This document shows, one piece after another, positions 29,974 to 41,544 of a DNA stretch of 64,000 nucleotides. Location of the stretch: NCBI GenBank assembly GCA_930367215.1, contig OV884058.1:199720208-199784207 (forward strand), in the 5' to 3' direction. Below the pieces are notes generated by a model. It worked only from the letters and a program-made list of their open reading frames with translations. It did not search any database and was not told the origin of the DNA. The translations under genes were made by a program, and so were the position numbers. The DNA comes from Pollenia angustigena (lineage: Eukaryota; Arthropoda; Insecta; Diptera; Polleniidae). How positions within the stretch are numbered: the stretch's first letter is position 1; each line of letters starts with the position of its first letter.

Positions 29974-32635
29974 AATGTACTTGGACTTCAAGAAAAATTC
30001 TTGACAAAAGTACGAAAAACAGAAGTAAGGAAAAAACATGTAAAATCAATTGAAATGGATAATCATTCAGGAAAGCAAATTTCGATCTACCAAATGTTAG
30101 AATACAATTTGGTTTAAGGATTGATGTTTGACTATTGACGTCAGCAGTCGTCGATGGCTGCGAGTGTAAGACGGCAAATCCATCTGAGGAGATTGAGTGG
30201 TTGCAATCGAAACATGTCATGGTAACCTGCCGGCCGGGGTTCGAGCCCCAGTCACGTCAAGAATGAAAGATTATCAATAACAATTTTAGTTAATTTTCAT
30301 GTTGTAAAATTCCTTTCTTCATAAAAATAATTTAATGAAGAATTAAATTTCATGAACTTAAGCCTAATTAAAAATATTAAAAATTTGGATTAAAAACCAT
30401 AAATAGTTCAACAAAATAACCACAATACTAATTATTGTTAAAGCCAAGGCACGAGCTCTATGTGTACATTTGTCCTTCAAGTTGTGCTGAAAAAGGTCAA
30501 CAGAAAAGAAAAAGACAAAATGAAAAAAAAACAAAAAATGTACTTGGACTTCAAGAAAAATTCTTGACAAAAGTACGGAAAACAGAAGTAAGGAAAAAAC
30601 ATGTAAAATCAATTGAAATGGATAATCATTCAGGAAAGCAAATTTCGATCTACCAAATGTTAGAATACAATTTGGTTTAAGGATTGATGTTTGACTATTG
30701 ACGTCAGCAGTCGTCGATGGCTGCGAGTGTAAGACGGCAAATCCATCTGAGGAGATTGAGTGGTTGCAATCGAAACATGTCATGGTAACCTGCCGGCCGG
30801 GGTTCGAGCCCCAGCCACGTCAAGAATGAAAGATTATCAATAACAATTTTAGTTAATTTTCATGTTGTAAAATTCCTTTCTTCATAAAAATAATTTAATG
30901 AAGAATTAAATTTCATGAACTTAAGCCTAAATAAAAATATTAAAAATTTGGATTAAAAACCATAAATAGTTCAACAAAATAACCACAATACTAATTATTG
31001 TTAAAGCTAAGGCACGAGCTCTATGTGTACATTTGTCCTTCAAGTTGTGCTGAAAAAGGTCAACAGAAAATAAAAAGACAAAATGAAAAAAAAACAAAAA
31101 ATGTACTTGGACTTCAAGAAAAATTCTTGACAAAAGTACGAAAAACAGAAGTAAGGAAAAAACATGTAAAATCAATTGAAATGGATAATCATTCAGGAAT
31201 GCAAATTTCGATCTACCAAATGTTAGAATACAATTTGGTTTAAGGATTGATGTTTGACTATTGACGTCAGCAGTCGTCGATGGCTGCGAGTGTAAAGCCT
31301 AGTACTCTGTTCAAATTTGTGAAAAATGTTGAGCAACATTGATTATTCCACACGAAAATTTTGGCATTTATCAATGTTACCAATCTTGCAAGTTTGTACA
31401 ATTTGACGTTTTTATTCCTTCAAAGTATGCTACATTGTTTCGTGTATGTAAACAAACGCCACATGTATTTTACTAAAATTATTTTTTTTTAATAAAAAAT
31501 TTAATAAAAAAAAGTAAATACGGATAAAAAACTGTTACCGATTGTGTTATTTTAATTTATTATTTGTTTTTTAAATATTAAGTTCATACTTTTTTGCTTT
31601 TGCTTAGAATTCCACGTGAAATAAAGGCAGCTTAAATTATTTCGCAGTTGTAAAAAAAATGTTGCCAGAAACATTTCGGTACTTTTTCACAAAATGAACA
31701 GAGTACAACTCTATCAACATTATTTCATAGATATTCCGCACAAGTTTTTTTCATGTGCGTTTTGACAGCATTTCACGTGAAATGTTAAACAGAGTACCAG
31801 GCTTAAGACGGCAAATCCATCTGAGAAGATTGAGTGGTTGCAATCGAAACATGTCATGGTAACCTGCCGGCCGGGGTTCGAGCCCCTGCCACGTCAAGAA
31901 TGAAAGATTATCAATAACAATTTTAGTTAATTTTCATGTTGTAAAATTCCTTTCTTCATAAAAATAATTTAATGAAGAATTAAATTTCATGAACTTAAGC
32001 CTAATTAAAAATATTAAAAATTTGGATTAAAAACCATAAATAGTTCAACAAAATAACCACAATACTGATTATTGTTAAAGCTAAGGCACGAGCTCTATGT
32101 GTACATTTGTCCTTCAAGTTGTGCTGAAAAAGGTCAACAGAAAATAAAAAGACAAAATGAAAAAAAAACAAAAAATGTACTTGGACTTCAAGAAAAATTC
32201 TTGACAAAAGTACGAAAAACAGAAGTAAGGAAAAAACATGTAAAATCAATTAAAATGGATAATCATTCAGGAAAGCAAATTTCGATCTACCAAATGTTAG
32301 AATACAATTTGGTTTAAGGATTGATGTTTGACTATTGACGTCAGCAGTCGTCGATGGCTGCGAGTGTAAGACGACAAATCCATCTGAGGAGATTGAATGG
32401 TTGCAATCGAAACATGTCATGGTAACCTGCCGGCCGGGGTTCGAGCCCCAGCCACGTCAAGAATGAAAGATTATCAATAACAATTTTAGTTAATTTTCAT
32501 GTTGTAAAATTCCTTTCTTCATAAAAATAATTTAATGAAGAATTAAATTTCATGAACTTAAGCCTAATTAAAAATATTAAAAATTTGGATTAAAAACCAT
32601 AAATAGTTCAACAAAATAACCACAATACTAATTAT
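29974..32635. repeat. 563-bp tandem array, nearly four units, one split by a MITE
   Basis: TGTACTTGGACTTCAAGAAA starts at 29976, 30539, 31102 and 32176. The first two intervals are exactly 563. The third is 1,074, which equals 563 plus the 508-bp MITE and its 3-bp duplication. Unit identity is very high. Each unit holds a perfect TGACGTCA (30136, 30699, 31262, 32336) and a B-box-like GGTTCGAGCCC within a GGGG...CCCC hairpin (30238, 30801, 31875, 32438). The fourth unit lacks its last 100 or so bases. The short frames recurring in each unit are not coding by composition. Confidence 0.93.
31296..31803. mobile_element. 508-bp MITE with TAA duplication, inside the tandem array
   Basis: TAA at 31293-31295 and 31804-31806. 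The termini are AGCCTAGTACTCTGTT and, reversed, AGCCTGGTACTCTGTT. Neighbouring array units give the empty site GAGTGTAAGACGG, proving borders and duplication. Confidence 0.92.
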
Positions 32636-32639
32636 GATA

Positions 32640-33004
32640 CATGGCTGTTGGAAATATCGCCCAAAGAAAAATGGCCCAAAAAAATAAATGAAAAATCGCC
32701 CAAAAAAATTCCATGTAAAATTGGGCCTGAATTCATATGAAAAGTGACCCAAAATTGTTGGGCTATTTTTCGTTACAATTGGGTGATTTTTCTGTTTTTA
32801 AATTTGGTGATTTTTCATTATGAAAAATCAACCAAAAATATTATATGAAAAATATTCCAATTTTTCGGGCATACTATTTGTCTAAATCATTCATTATTAC
32901 TATACGACGAATTCCTAAATGTTATTTATAAAAATAACGGTACATATTGCAAAAGGGTGGCATGTCATAACGTCCAGTGACATAGTGTCCGTGGACAAAC
33001 TCGA
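32640..33004. other. AT-rich sequence with repeated CCCAAAAAWTT and GGGTGATTTTTC-like phrases
   Basis: Internally repetitive non-coding DNA that may fold on itself. I recognise nothing in it. Confidence 0.35.
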
Positions 33005-33175
33005 AAGCATAGCCGGCCTATGGCCGGGCGTAAGGATTTTCTCCTCTTTGATAAAAAAAAAGTACCGGCTTCGCTAACTAAAGCTTCTCTGCAAAGGCGG
33101 CCTTCGGCCGGGGGCAAGGATTTTCTCAGCTATGGTATAACAAATACTGGCTTCGATAACTAAAGCTTATCCCTC
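33005..33175. repeat. GC-rich repeat, two tandem units of about 88 bp
   Basis: Two units of the pattern GCCGGCCTWYGGCCGGG, AAGGATTTTCTC, TACYGGCTTCG, AACTAAAGCTT. Related units occur at 45592-45640 and 46015-46180. It is a dispersed short repeat rich in GGCC dyads. Confidence 0.7.
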
Positions 33176-33734
33176 TACCACCAGCAGTATGTTTGTCATT
33201 CCGTCTGTCACGCCAAAAAATACTCGTCTGTTGCCTCATTTTAGTTTTTTGAGTAACTTTAAGTCGATTTTACCATTGCCGTTTGTTTAAGCCCGAATAA
33301 AAAAAAAATAATTTTAGGGTCAGACTGCTTCTAGTTTCCTTAACCGCAATCGTTGGCAGGAAATTATTTGTAGACCCAAATGTGAACTTACATATAATTG
33401 ATAATCCTATTTTGGTTAAACAGTATTAACTTTTCTGAACCAACCTTATTTACTTTGTATTTGTAAGAAATCCCAGTGATATATTTCTATTTCAATAAAA
33501 TAAACTTTGATTCGCCCACTAAGGCGGCGTTACATTACAAAAACCTCTATTTACGCGACAAATTGCCAGAAATAAGCATTTCATCGGTGGCAGAGTGAAG
33601 ACATCATCATAAGATTTGATATTAATTCTATGTAACTAAAAATTTTACTACCAACTTTCATGTTAATTGGTCCATAATTTATGTACGTATGTAGATACCA
33701 TATCAAGCCAACACCCCTTTCACACTGAAATTTA
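33176..33734. other. Unassigned sequence
   Basis: No coding region or clear repeat recognised. Confidence 0.3.
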
Positions 33735-33880
33735 TTGTTGATGGGATAAGCTATTCCTATGCGCATTTCACTGGTTGCTTCGGCCAGATCGTCAGGAAAC
33801 TTCATCCATAAAGATTTTGGGAATTAAGCACGAATAACAAAATCTTTTGAATTAAAATTTTGTATTCCCAAAAATTATTT
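33735..33880. repeat. Truncated copy of hairpin repeat family A
   Basis: ATTTATTGTTGATGGGATAA, ATTTCACTGGTTGCTT and the terminal GGGAATTAAGCACGAATAAC followed by TTTTGTATTCCCAAAAATT match the family, with an internal deletion after CATAAAGATTTT. Confidence 0.75.
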
Positions 33881-33889
33881 TGATATATA

Positions 33890-35335
33890 TATTTTTATTA
33901 AGATTTCATCTCTGGTGATATTTTAAACTGATTTAAAACACAATGGTGCTTAAAGGGCCCTAAAATTATAATTTGCAAAGGTTTCTCAACGTCACGACTT
34001 ATTAATCACCTTTAATTATTCCACAAGCTTGACATAAATACACACCAAGTCAAACTTGACTCTGTTTTTAAGACTCTGCAAATAATACTTTACTTGGTGG
34101 CCACACGATCAAGTTTTGCCTTTCAATTCCATTCAATTTGCAATACACTCTAACTTTTTTACTAACACACTCACACTTTTTAAATTGATCACGAGATTGC
34201 TTTCAATTTCACCTTTCAATCTGTTCGGCAATTTAACTTTCAATTTAACAGCTGATTACATGTTTGTCTTTATAAATTGTTTTCCTAATGACATCTTGAA
34301 AGTAAATTGCTTACAAATTGAGTGCAGCCTACGTCACAGCTTTAAATTTTTGTAAATTTTGACAACCAGTATATGTAAAAGACTATCAAGAACAAATTAA
34401 TCGTATGGCCGCAGGGTTACTAAAATATGCTGCCAATAATGAATGAAAAACTCTTACAGCCATACCTGAACAAGAGCGGAAAGCGTCTTCTTGCTGTCAA
34501 AAATTTTCATGCCCATACAATTTGTATGAAGCATTCGATTTTCACAGCGGGTTAAATAGTGAAGTAAGCCGCTTTGTTAATAAATAATGTAAATTTAGCT
34601 ATTTTTCGTCAATCTAGCGGGTTTTTCTCTTTTTATTTCTAATACGTGGGTTTTATTAAACAAGAAAGTTAACAATACGGTTTGTAAAAACTAAGCGGAA
34701 GAAAACAGAGCACACAGAGGCGTCACGAGACAGAAAATATTGCTTGTTTTTATGTCTTTATCTTCGAAAGCTGCCCTTTTAACATTTTGTGTTTTTGTTA
34801 CTCAATTTGTGTTGATAGTAGCGGCCTGTTCTCACACATTGCCACTTCACTACCAAAAAACCTTTTCTTTCTCTTTCTTCGAAAGCTGCCCTCGCAAATG
34901 ATTAAAGGCTCAACCATAATATGGATAGTCTTGCTTAACCTACTGTCAAAAATTAACAAAAAGTCTCTTAAATGTATTTAAGAAAACAAAAACAAAATAA
35001 AAAAACTTTTGATTACGGAATTTGCGATTAGATTCGCACCTTGCTTAAATGACAGTTTCATTAAACTTAGCAAAAAGTTTCCTTAAGTTCAATATGGTTT
35101 GCCTCATATAACTAACATGTAATCGCTCATTCGCTTAAGCCAACTAATGCACATTGTGGCTGGGCTTTTAGGCATTTATCATACGTCACTTTTTCATCTC
35201 TGTATGCTTTGTGGTACGGCTGCTATAGATGATTACACAATTATCATCTTAGAAATAAAGTTTAGTAAATAAATAGAAATAAAGAAAGCTAAAGTTTGAT
35301 AAATTTACTGGTCACCCTTTTGTATTTTATCGTCA
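33890..35335. other. AT-rich region without a recognised gene
   Basis: Frames at 34116-34355 and 34787-34981 have no motif. TTCGAAAGCTGCCCT occurs twice (34765 and 34878). Nothing else stands out. Confidence 0.35.
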
Positions 35336-35573
35336 AATATTTGTTAGGAAAATGGAAAAGCTGTGGCGAGAAACAAGGCTGATGCTGATTTTTTGCATAA
35401 TCTACTATCACAAGCTAACTACGAATGCAGTATTGATGTAAAACCGAAAAATACTGGAAAAGCACCCGTTTCCACAAATTCTGTAAGAAATGAATAACAG
35501 CCAGAAGTGTGTCGATTGGTATCTTATAATAAAGCAAATCTTAACAATAAATTTAATTATGGCAATTTTTTTA

Positions 35574-36164
35574 CATATCGCACCTGTTCATCAAAAGTAA
35601 CACAACTCAAAATTTACAAGTTTTCAGTAGAGGCAAAAAACTAATTCCGCCAATATGATGGAATTATTGTTATAAACAAATATAATGTTATAAAGGAAAC
35701 TCACTAATATTTCAATAAAATCACAAAATTTATTTCTCTTCTTCCTTTTTCCGAAATTATTACGGATTTTTGATTTAATACAGTTTTCATGAAATTTTTT
35801 GATCTACATGTCAATATTATTTCAAGTTATGCTTATCACAACCCAAAATCAACAGCTATTGATAAACAGATTTTTAACATGAAAACAATCACAACTCGAA
35901 TTAATACAGTTTCGCTGATTCATTTGAGCACCATCACCCTTGAACACTTCAACGCAACTAAAATTACAACTCTTTAATTGAATCAAAACAAACAATATGA
36001 GTACGCAAAGAAAGACATAAAGGCATTTCTCTCATGAAATATTACAAATAGAATACCAAAAATTTTACAGTCGTTAGATATGGTAATCATACACTGTTTC
36101 CTTCAAAAAAGTGGAAAATAGAATTTTTTGAGTTGTGTTACTTTTGATGAACAGGTGCGATATG
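35574..36164. mobile_element. 591-bp MITE with TTA duplication, inside the LINE endonuclease
   Basis: TTA at 35571-35573 and 36165-36167. The terminal inverted repeats are perfect for about 39 bases and begin CATATCGCACCTGTTCATCA. Removing the insert joins the LINE N-terminal segments plausibly. Confidence 0.9.
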
Positions 36165-38883
36165 TTAATAGTTTCGACATATTTTTCTCTTCGAAACTCA
36201 TGTATTAAAAGATTCACGTATAAAATTTTCCAGCTATTTCAAAGATTTTGTCCTTTACTGGGTTGATGCAACCAAAAATCATGCTAAGGGTCGTGCAATT
36301 GGCGGTTCTTTATTTGGTTTTAAAAAAACTATACAAAATAAATACTCTCTCAAATTCTGTGAATACCCAAATGGAGAAACGTTATCGGCCAAGTTCGGTG
36401 TTATACCTTTTCATTTTATTCCTTGTTATGTAAATTGTACTAATTGGATGTACGATTTCAATAAATTAGAAAATTTAAGATATAATTTAAAGGATGTGTC
36501 ATATTGCATAATGGGTGATCTGAACGCTAGGGTTTCCGATGCGCAAATTTTGGACGGGAACTTATTAACTGATGCTCTGTTAGTCTCTAAGTATCGTAAA
36601 TCAAAAGACAAAATCTGTGACAGCAAAGGTAAAATTTTACTGAATCTTTTAGAGAATATTGGTGGCATAATTGTTAATGGTCTAATGTCGGGTGATTCTG
36701 AAGGCGAAAATACTTTTTGTGGTGTAATGGGAAGCTCATTAATAGATTACTGCATTTGTTCTCCAGATATTCTGAAAATTCTCTCAAACATCCAGATTCC
36801 AAGCAAAACTTATTCCGATCATATGCCCCTAGTGTTAACAATTTATGCAGGATACGACCAAATATCTCGACAATTAGCATTGCCACAAAAACTCCATTGG
36901 TCTCCTTTAAATGTCAGTAGGTATACAGAAACTATTAATAATCTTTCCGATCTTTCATATATAAATTCTAATCTCGAAATTCAACAAAAAGTAAACATTT
37001 TTACGGGGAAAATTTGTACTGCCGCTGAAAATAATTTTATCAAGAAGACTTTTGACCCCAAAAATCGATGGTTTGACACACAGTGTCATAACGCACGTAA
37101 ACAAATGCTGAAAAAACGCAATGAATACCGTAGAATAAACACGGAAATTACAAGATTACTCTATGTAGAAGGTAGGTCAAAATATGCGAGCATATGTAAA
37201 AAGAAAAAGATATGTTACCAAAATAATAACATCGAAAAGCTAAATACAGTAAAAAGTAGCAAAGGCTGGTGGAAACTTTGTAAAAAACCGACATGCAAAA
37301 CTGGGACATAATTTGAGTATTGATGACTTTTATCAATATTTTAAATCGCTTCTATTTAACCCATATAGTGACATCATATTATCAGCTGCACATATTGTTG
37401 ATCCCTTTTTAGACTCACCTTTTGAGATAAGAGAGCTTGATCTAGTTTTAAAAAAAGACAAATTAAACAAAGCACCAGGAAAAGACAGAATAAGCTATGA
37501 GTTCTATAAATTTGCACCATTGAGTCTTCTAACGGAACTGTTGCCGCTATTTAACTTTATTTTTTGAAACGAAGACTTATCTGATTCTTTTCGGCACTCT
37601 ATCGTAATACGTCTTTTCAAAAAAGGTGATATAAATCTTGTATCCAACTATAGAGGCTTGTCTTTGCTTGACAAACTTTTACAGGCCTAATCCTTAACCG
37701 TATAACGTGCTGGGTAGAGTATCACAACATAATTAGCGAATTTCAAGCGGGCTTTCGTAAGAACTACTCCACTGTAGATAATCTATTTAATTTGACCAGT
37801 ATTGTCAACCTTAACCAGAAGAAATGCAAAAAAACATATTGCTTTTTCGTTGACTTTTCGAATGCTTTTGATATTATACCAAGAAATCATTTATTTTATA
37901 AACTATGTCGCTTAGGGTTATCTCGAAAAATTATAAGAATTTTATGTGAAATGTATAAAAACACTACAAGTCAGGTCAGGGATGGCACATCATTATCAGA
38001 TCCTTTTAATATCTCGCAGGGTGTAAAACAAGGTTGTTTGCTTAGCCCTTTTTTATTCTCACTCTACTTGAATGACCTTCACAATTGCCTACCGGGTGGC
38101 ATAACGATCACAGGCACCACTATAAAAGTCCTACTATACGCAGATGATATAGTCTTGTTATCGGATTTTCCAGTGATGCTACAGAAAATGATTGATGCAC
38201 TATACAGCTATTGCAATCAATGGGATTTAAGAATAAATCTGAACAAATAAAAAATAATGATATTCAGAAAAGGAGCAAGGATTAACAACGATATTTCCTG
38301 GAAATATGGCGAAAACCAAATTGAGATTGTTAATGAATATAAATACCTAGGAATATTGCTAACCTACAATCTATCATATAAAAAACCCTTAACATCTAAA
38401 CTTTCCTCGTCAAAACTTGCGATAAACTAAACTTGGTTAAGCTACATCCACAACCCAAAAATAAGTTTATCAAATAAACTTAAAATTTTCAATGCTGCGG
38501 CAAAATCCGTTATGTGTTATGGTGCCGAAATATGGGGTATCATTAGTTGTGAGGAAGTGGAAAAATTATTGAGATACTTCTTAAAGAAACTGCTCTATCT
38601 CCCTCAAAACACTCCTACTTATATACTTCATTTAGAAACTGGCATTCCTACACTTTATCTAGATACTTTAAGCTTACATTTTGGTTACATCCGGAAGGCT
38701 TTTAATCTGCCTGAAAAAAGGTTACCGCGAATATTAGCTGAGGAAACTTTGAGACAGTGCGTTAACTGGTACTCTCAGTGGAGATCATTGTGTAGAGAAA
38801 CAAATATCATCTTTGATTTTGATACTTGGAGAATAAATCTTTAGTCCCATCAAAAACTCGTTTTAAACTCCTTAAAAAATCTA

Positions 38884-39895
38884 CACAGAAAAAATTATTT
38901 TTCCAATTCAAACAAAAAATTTGTAGAATCAAACAATTTTTTGTCTAAAATCGGTCCTACAAACAAATTCGCATATTCAAACAATTTATTTGCATTTTGT
39001 TTATTGAAAAAAAACGCCGATTTTTTCAAACACATAATTTTACAGAATCAAACAAAAAGTTTACTGAAATTAATATAAATTTCAAACAAATATTTTTGCT
39101 GAATCAAACAAAAAAGTTTTGGCACAAGCAATGACGCGCACACAAGCAAGCACTGTTGGCAGAGCGGCCCGGCTGGCTTTGAGACACATTTTTTTGTTGG
39201 AATAATTTTTAAACGAAGTCATATTTATACTCACAGTGTTTTTCTTTATCACTCACTGTTGCTTTATCCTTTCCTTTGCTAACGAAGAAGAAATGTAACC
39301 AAAAACGGCGGCAGACCGACTCGATATGTTTTCCGCCATCATTCTATTTTTGTATTTGATGTATTTAAACAAACTATTTGAAAAAATTAAATACGGGATT
39401 TTGTTTTTTTTTAACAACTTTGAAACCAACCAAAAATTTATTTTGTTTCTTATAATGTGTTTTTTCTGTTGTTTAAAAAAATTAAACGTTTTTTTTTTAC
39501 CTGCTATTGTTTTTGTTGTTTTTTTTACTACAAACCTCGTCACGCTATTTTATAATTTTTCTTATTGCTGTACTTTTTTAAAGCGTCCAAAAATAGAATG
39601 CATGTGTTTTTTGTTGTAGTTCTTATATTTATCATAAAGAAGTGTTGCTTACAATCAATAAAAAAATGCAAAAAGACGACAACATTAAAGAGCGTTAAAT
39701 ATTTCATACAAAAATACTGAAAACTTCAAACCAATAGCGCGTTTATTAAATTTTTGAATAGTTGTCCACATTTTTGTTGGTTTAATAAAAATCAAACAAA
39801 AATATTGATTGAATCAGTAAAAAAATTTTTAGAAATCAAAAAAATTTTCAAACAAGCGTTTGTTTGAAAATAATACGGCAATAATTTTTTCTGTG
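38884..39895 (+). mobile_element. Complete 1,012-bp TA-flanked DNA element (non-autonomous)
   Basis: TA at 38882-38883 and 39896-39897. The terminal inverted repeat is CACAGAAAAAATTATT. Subterminal regions have many TTTGTTTGA/TCAAACAAA motifs in both orientations. It interrupts the LINE between the RT and its C-terminal finger. The frame at 39326-39619 also appears in the interrupted copy but is Phe/Leu-rich low complexity with frameshifts, so no transposase is claimed. The TA duplication suggests Tc1/mariner-type mobilisation. Confidence 0.9.
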
Positions 39896-40483
39896 TACAA
39901 CACGAAAAATTTATCGCAAGCGCAAAAAATTCTCGCTTTCATGATATGTATTCACAATTGCAATATGACATTCAACCTTATTTTTGCGATAATTACTCAA
40001 CGCACTTTGTAAGCTTAATACTAAGAGCCAGAGGAGGGTTACTCAAATTGGGGGCGCGCCCATTTCAAGGAAATAATGTTAACATATGTACATTATGTAA
40101 CTGTAATGAACCAGAAAATACCTTACATTTCCTTGGAAGATGCCCCATATTCTGTAACTATCGTGTGCAATCGTTTAATAAACGGCTTCTTTCCCCCGAT
40201 GAGGTTAAAGATCTTTTAAATGGCAAACATTTTATGCGTTTATACACAAATATAGTAAATTGTTTAAAGTATCGAAATATTATCTTAACACAATACTACT
40301 AATTATTAAAATTATTTGAGCTTTTTTAAAGTTTTCTATACTTTTTAATTAAGTTTGATTATAATTACTCTCATCCTTTTTATAGCCAATCAGACACACA
40401 ACATTATGTTATGTCTTATTATGATTTTTTATTTAATTTTAAGCTCTATCTTTGTTATTTTTTTAAGTTTGTTTAAAATTTTA

Positions 40484-41304
40484 ATTTCAAAAGATTTTGT
40501 TATTCATGCTTAATTCCCAGTTTTTATTCTTGATAAAAACACTTGAAATTTATTGTTGATGGGATAAGCTATTCCTATGCATTTCACTGGTTGCTTAGGC
40601 CAGATCATCAGGAAACTTCATCCATAAAGATTTTAGAAAAACTAAAGATATTAAACCAAATAAAACTGTTAAACGTATAAGACTTATAGCAACAGTTTTA
40701 CTTGTAACAATATCAAAGCTTTAACAAAACACATCAACAATAAAAAAGTTTATCAAGAATAAAAACTGGGAATTAAGCACGAATAACAAAATCTTTTGAA
40801 ATTAAAATTTTGTATTCCCAAAAATTGAAATTACTTTTTGATAATAAACAGGCAAGTGCACGGCCTAAAAAAACACTTAATTGACAACATCTTTTGTAAG
40901 TTGTTGTTTGTTTTTTATTTTGTTTTTCTTAACCTACTTACAACTACAATTAATGTTGAGAGAATTTCAACTAATTGTAGGGGGGAATGTAAGATGAGAT
41001 AAACCCACTTTTTTATTGTTGATGTGTTTTGTTAAAGCTTTGATATTGTTACAAGTAAAACTGTTGCTATAAGTCTTATACGTTTAACAGTTTTATTTGG
41101 TTTAATATCTTTAGTTTTTCTAAAATCTTTATGGATGAAGTTTCCTGATGATCTGGCCTAAGCAACCAGTGAAATGCATAGGAATAGCTTATCCCATCAA
41201 CAATAAATTTCAAGTGTTTTTATCAAGAATAAAAACTGGGAATTAAGCACGAATAACAAAATCTTTTGAAATTAAAATTTTGTATTCCCAAAAATTGAAA
41301 TTAC
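40484..41304. mobile_element. Hairpin repeat family A, dimer-like copy with 16-bp duplication
   Basis: The left arm (about 40493-40735) and right arm (about 41011-41277) are almost perfect inverted repeats of about 260 bp, separated by about 275 bp. The flanks carry TTTGTTTAAAATTTTA at 40468-40483 and 41305-41320, a 16-bp direct repeat that is single-copy LINE 3' UTR otherwise. Ends are of type AAAAGATTTTGTTATTC and TTTTGTATTCCCAAAAA. No coding capacity. Confidence 0.82.
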
Positions 41305-41456
41305 TTTGTTTAAAATTTTATAAATAATAAAATCATTCATTCATTCATATTTGTTAGGTCTGAAAATACCTTGTCATATACATATATGTATGTTTTGTTT
41401 TTTTTTTTTAATGAACTTTAAATTGCAAAAACTAATTTGATTTTTGTATTCGAATT

Positions 41457-41540
41457 AAAACCGGTTATTTTTAAAATACATAACCGAAAACCGGTTTTTT
41501 AAAATAGCAACTATTCGGAATATTTTAAAACCGGTTATTG
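41457..41540. promoter_or_regulatory. Cluster of three AACCGGTT palindromes
   Basis: AACCGGTT occurs at 41459-41466, 41489-41496 and 41529-41536, with a fourth partial ATAACCGAAAA next to the second. AACCGGTT is the consensus site of the transcription factor Grainyhead. There is no gene beside it, so this could equally be a short tandem relic. Confidence 0.3.
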
Positions 41541-41544
41541 AAGA

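Larger units (their letters stand above)
35520..40302 (+). pseudogene. LINE ORF2 (APE endonuclease and RT), multiply broken
   Basis: Endonuclease pieces: SYNKANLNNKFNYGNF before the first MITE, then after it GRAIGGSLFGFKK, CIMGDLNARVSDA (catalytic Asp/Asn at about 36515), and TYSDHMPLVL (SDH near 36815). RT pieces: LNKAPGKDRISYEFYKF (about 37460), LFKKGDINLVSNYRGLSLLD (about 37610), EFQAGFRKNYSTVDNLFNLT (about 37735), FVDFSNAFDIIPRN (motif A, about 37850), SQGVKQGCLLSPFLFSLYLN, LLYADDIVLLS (motif C, about 38135) and EYKYLGILL. The C-terminus after the TA element has a finger CTLCNCNEPENTLHFLGRCP at about 40090. Lesions: frameshifts near 37312 and 37680, in-frame stops near 37567, 38248 and 38430, and three insertions. 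It is inactive. Confidence 0.88.
35340..41350 (+). mobile_element. Decayed LINE with CATT-repeat tail, carrying three insertions
   Basis: Sense strand plus. The endonuclease begins near 35520, the RT spans about 37300-38500, the C-terminus ends at 40300-40302, and a 3' UTR ends in CATTCATTCATTCAT at about 41331-41346. Three elements interrupt it: a TTA MITE (35574-36164), the complete TA element (38884-39895) and a family A hairpin element (40484-41304). Sequence at 35340-35510 may be the end of ORF1. The RT lacks RNase H. The clade was not assigned; it belongs broadly to APE-type LINEs of the I/Jockey/CR1 assemblage. Confidence 0.82.

Noticed and set aside
30238..32448. tRNA genes in the 563-bp array
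   Set aside because: Only the T-arm-like part is good. I could not fit acceptor, D or anticodon stems.
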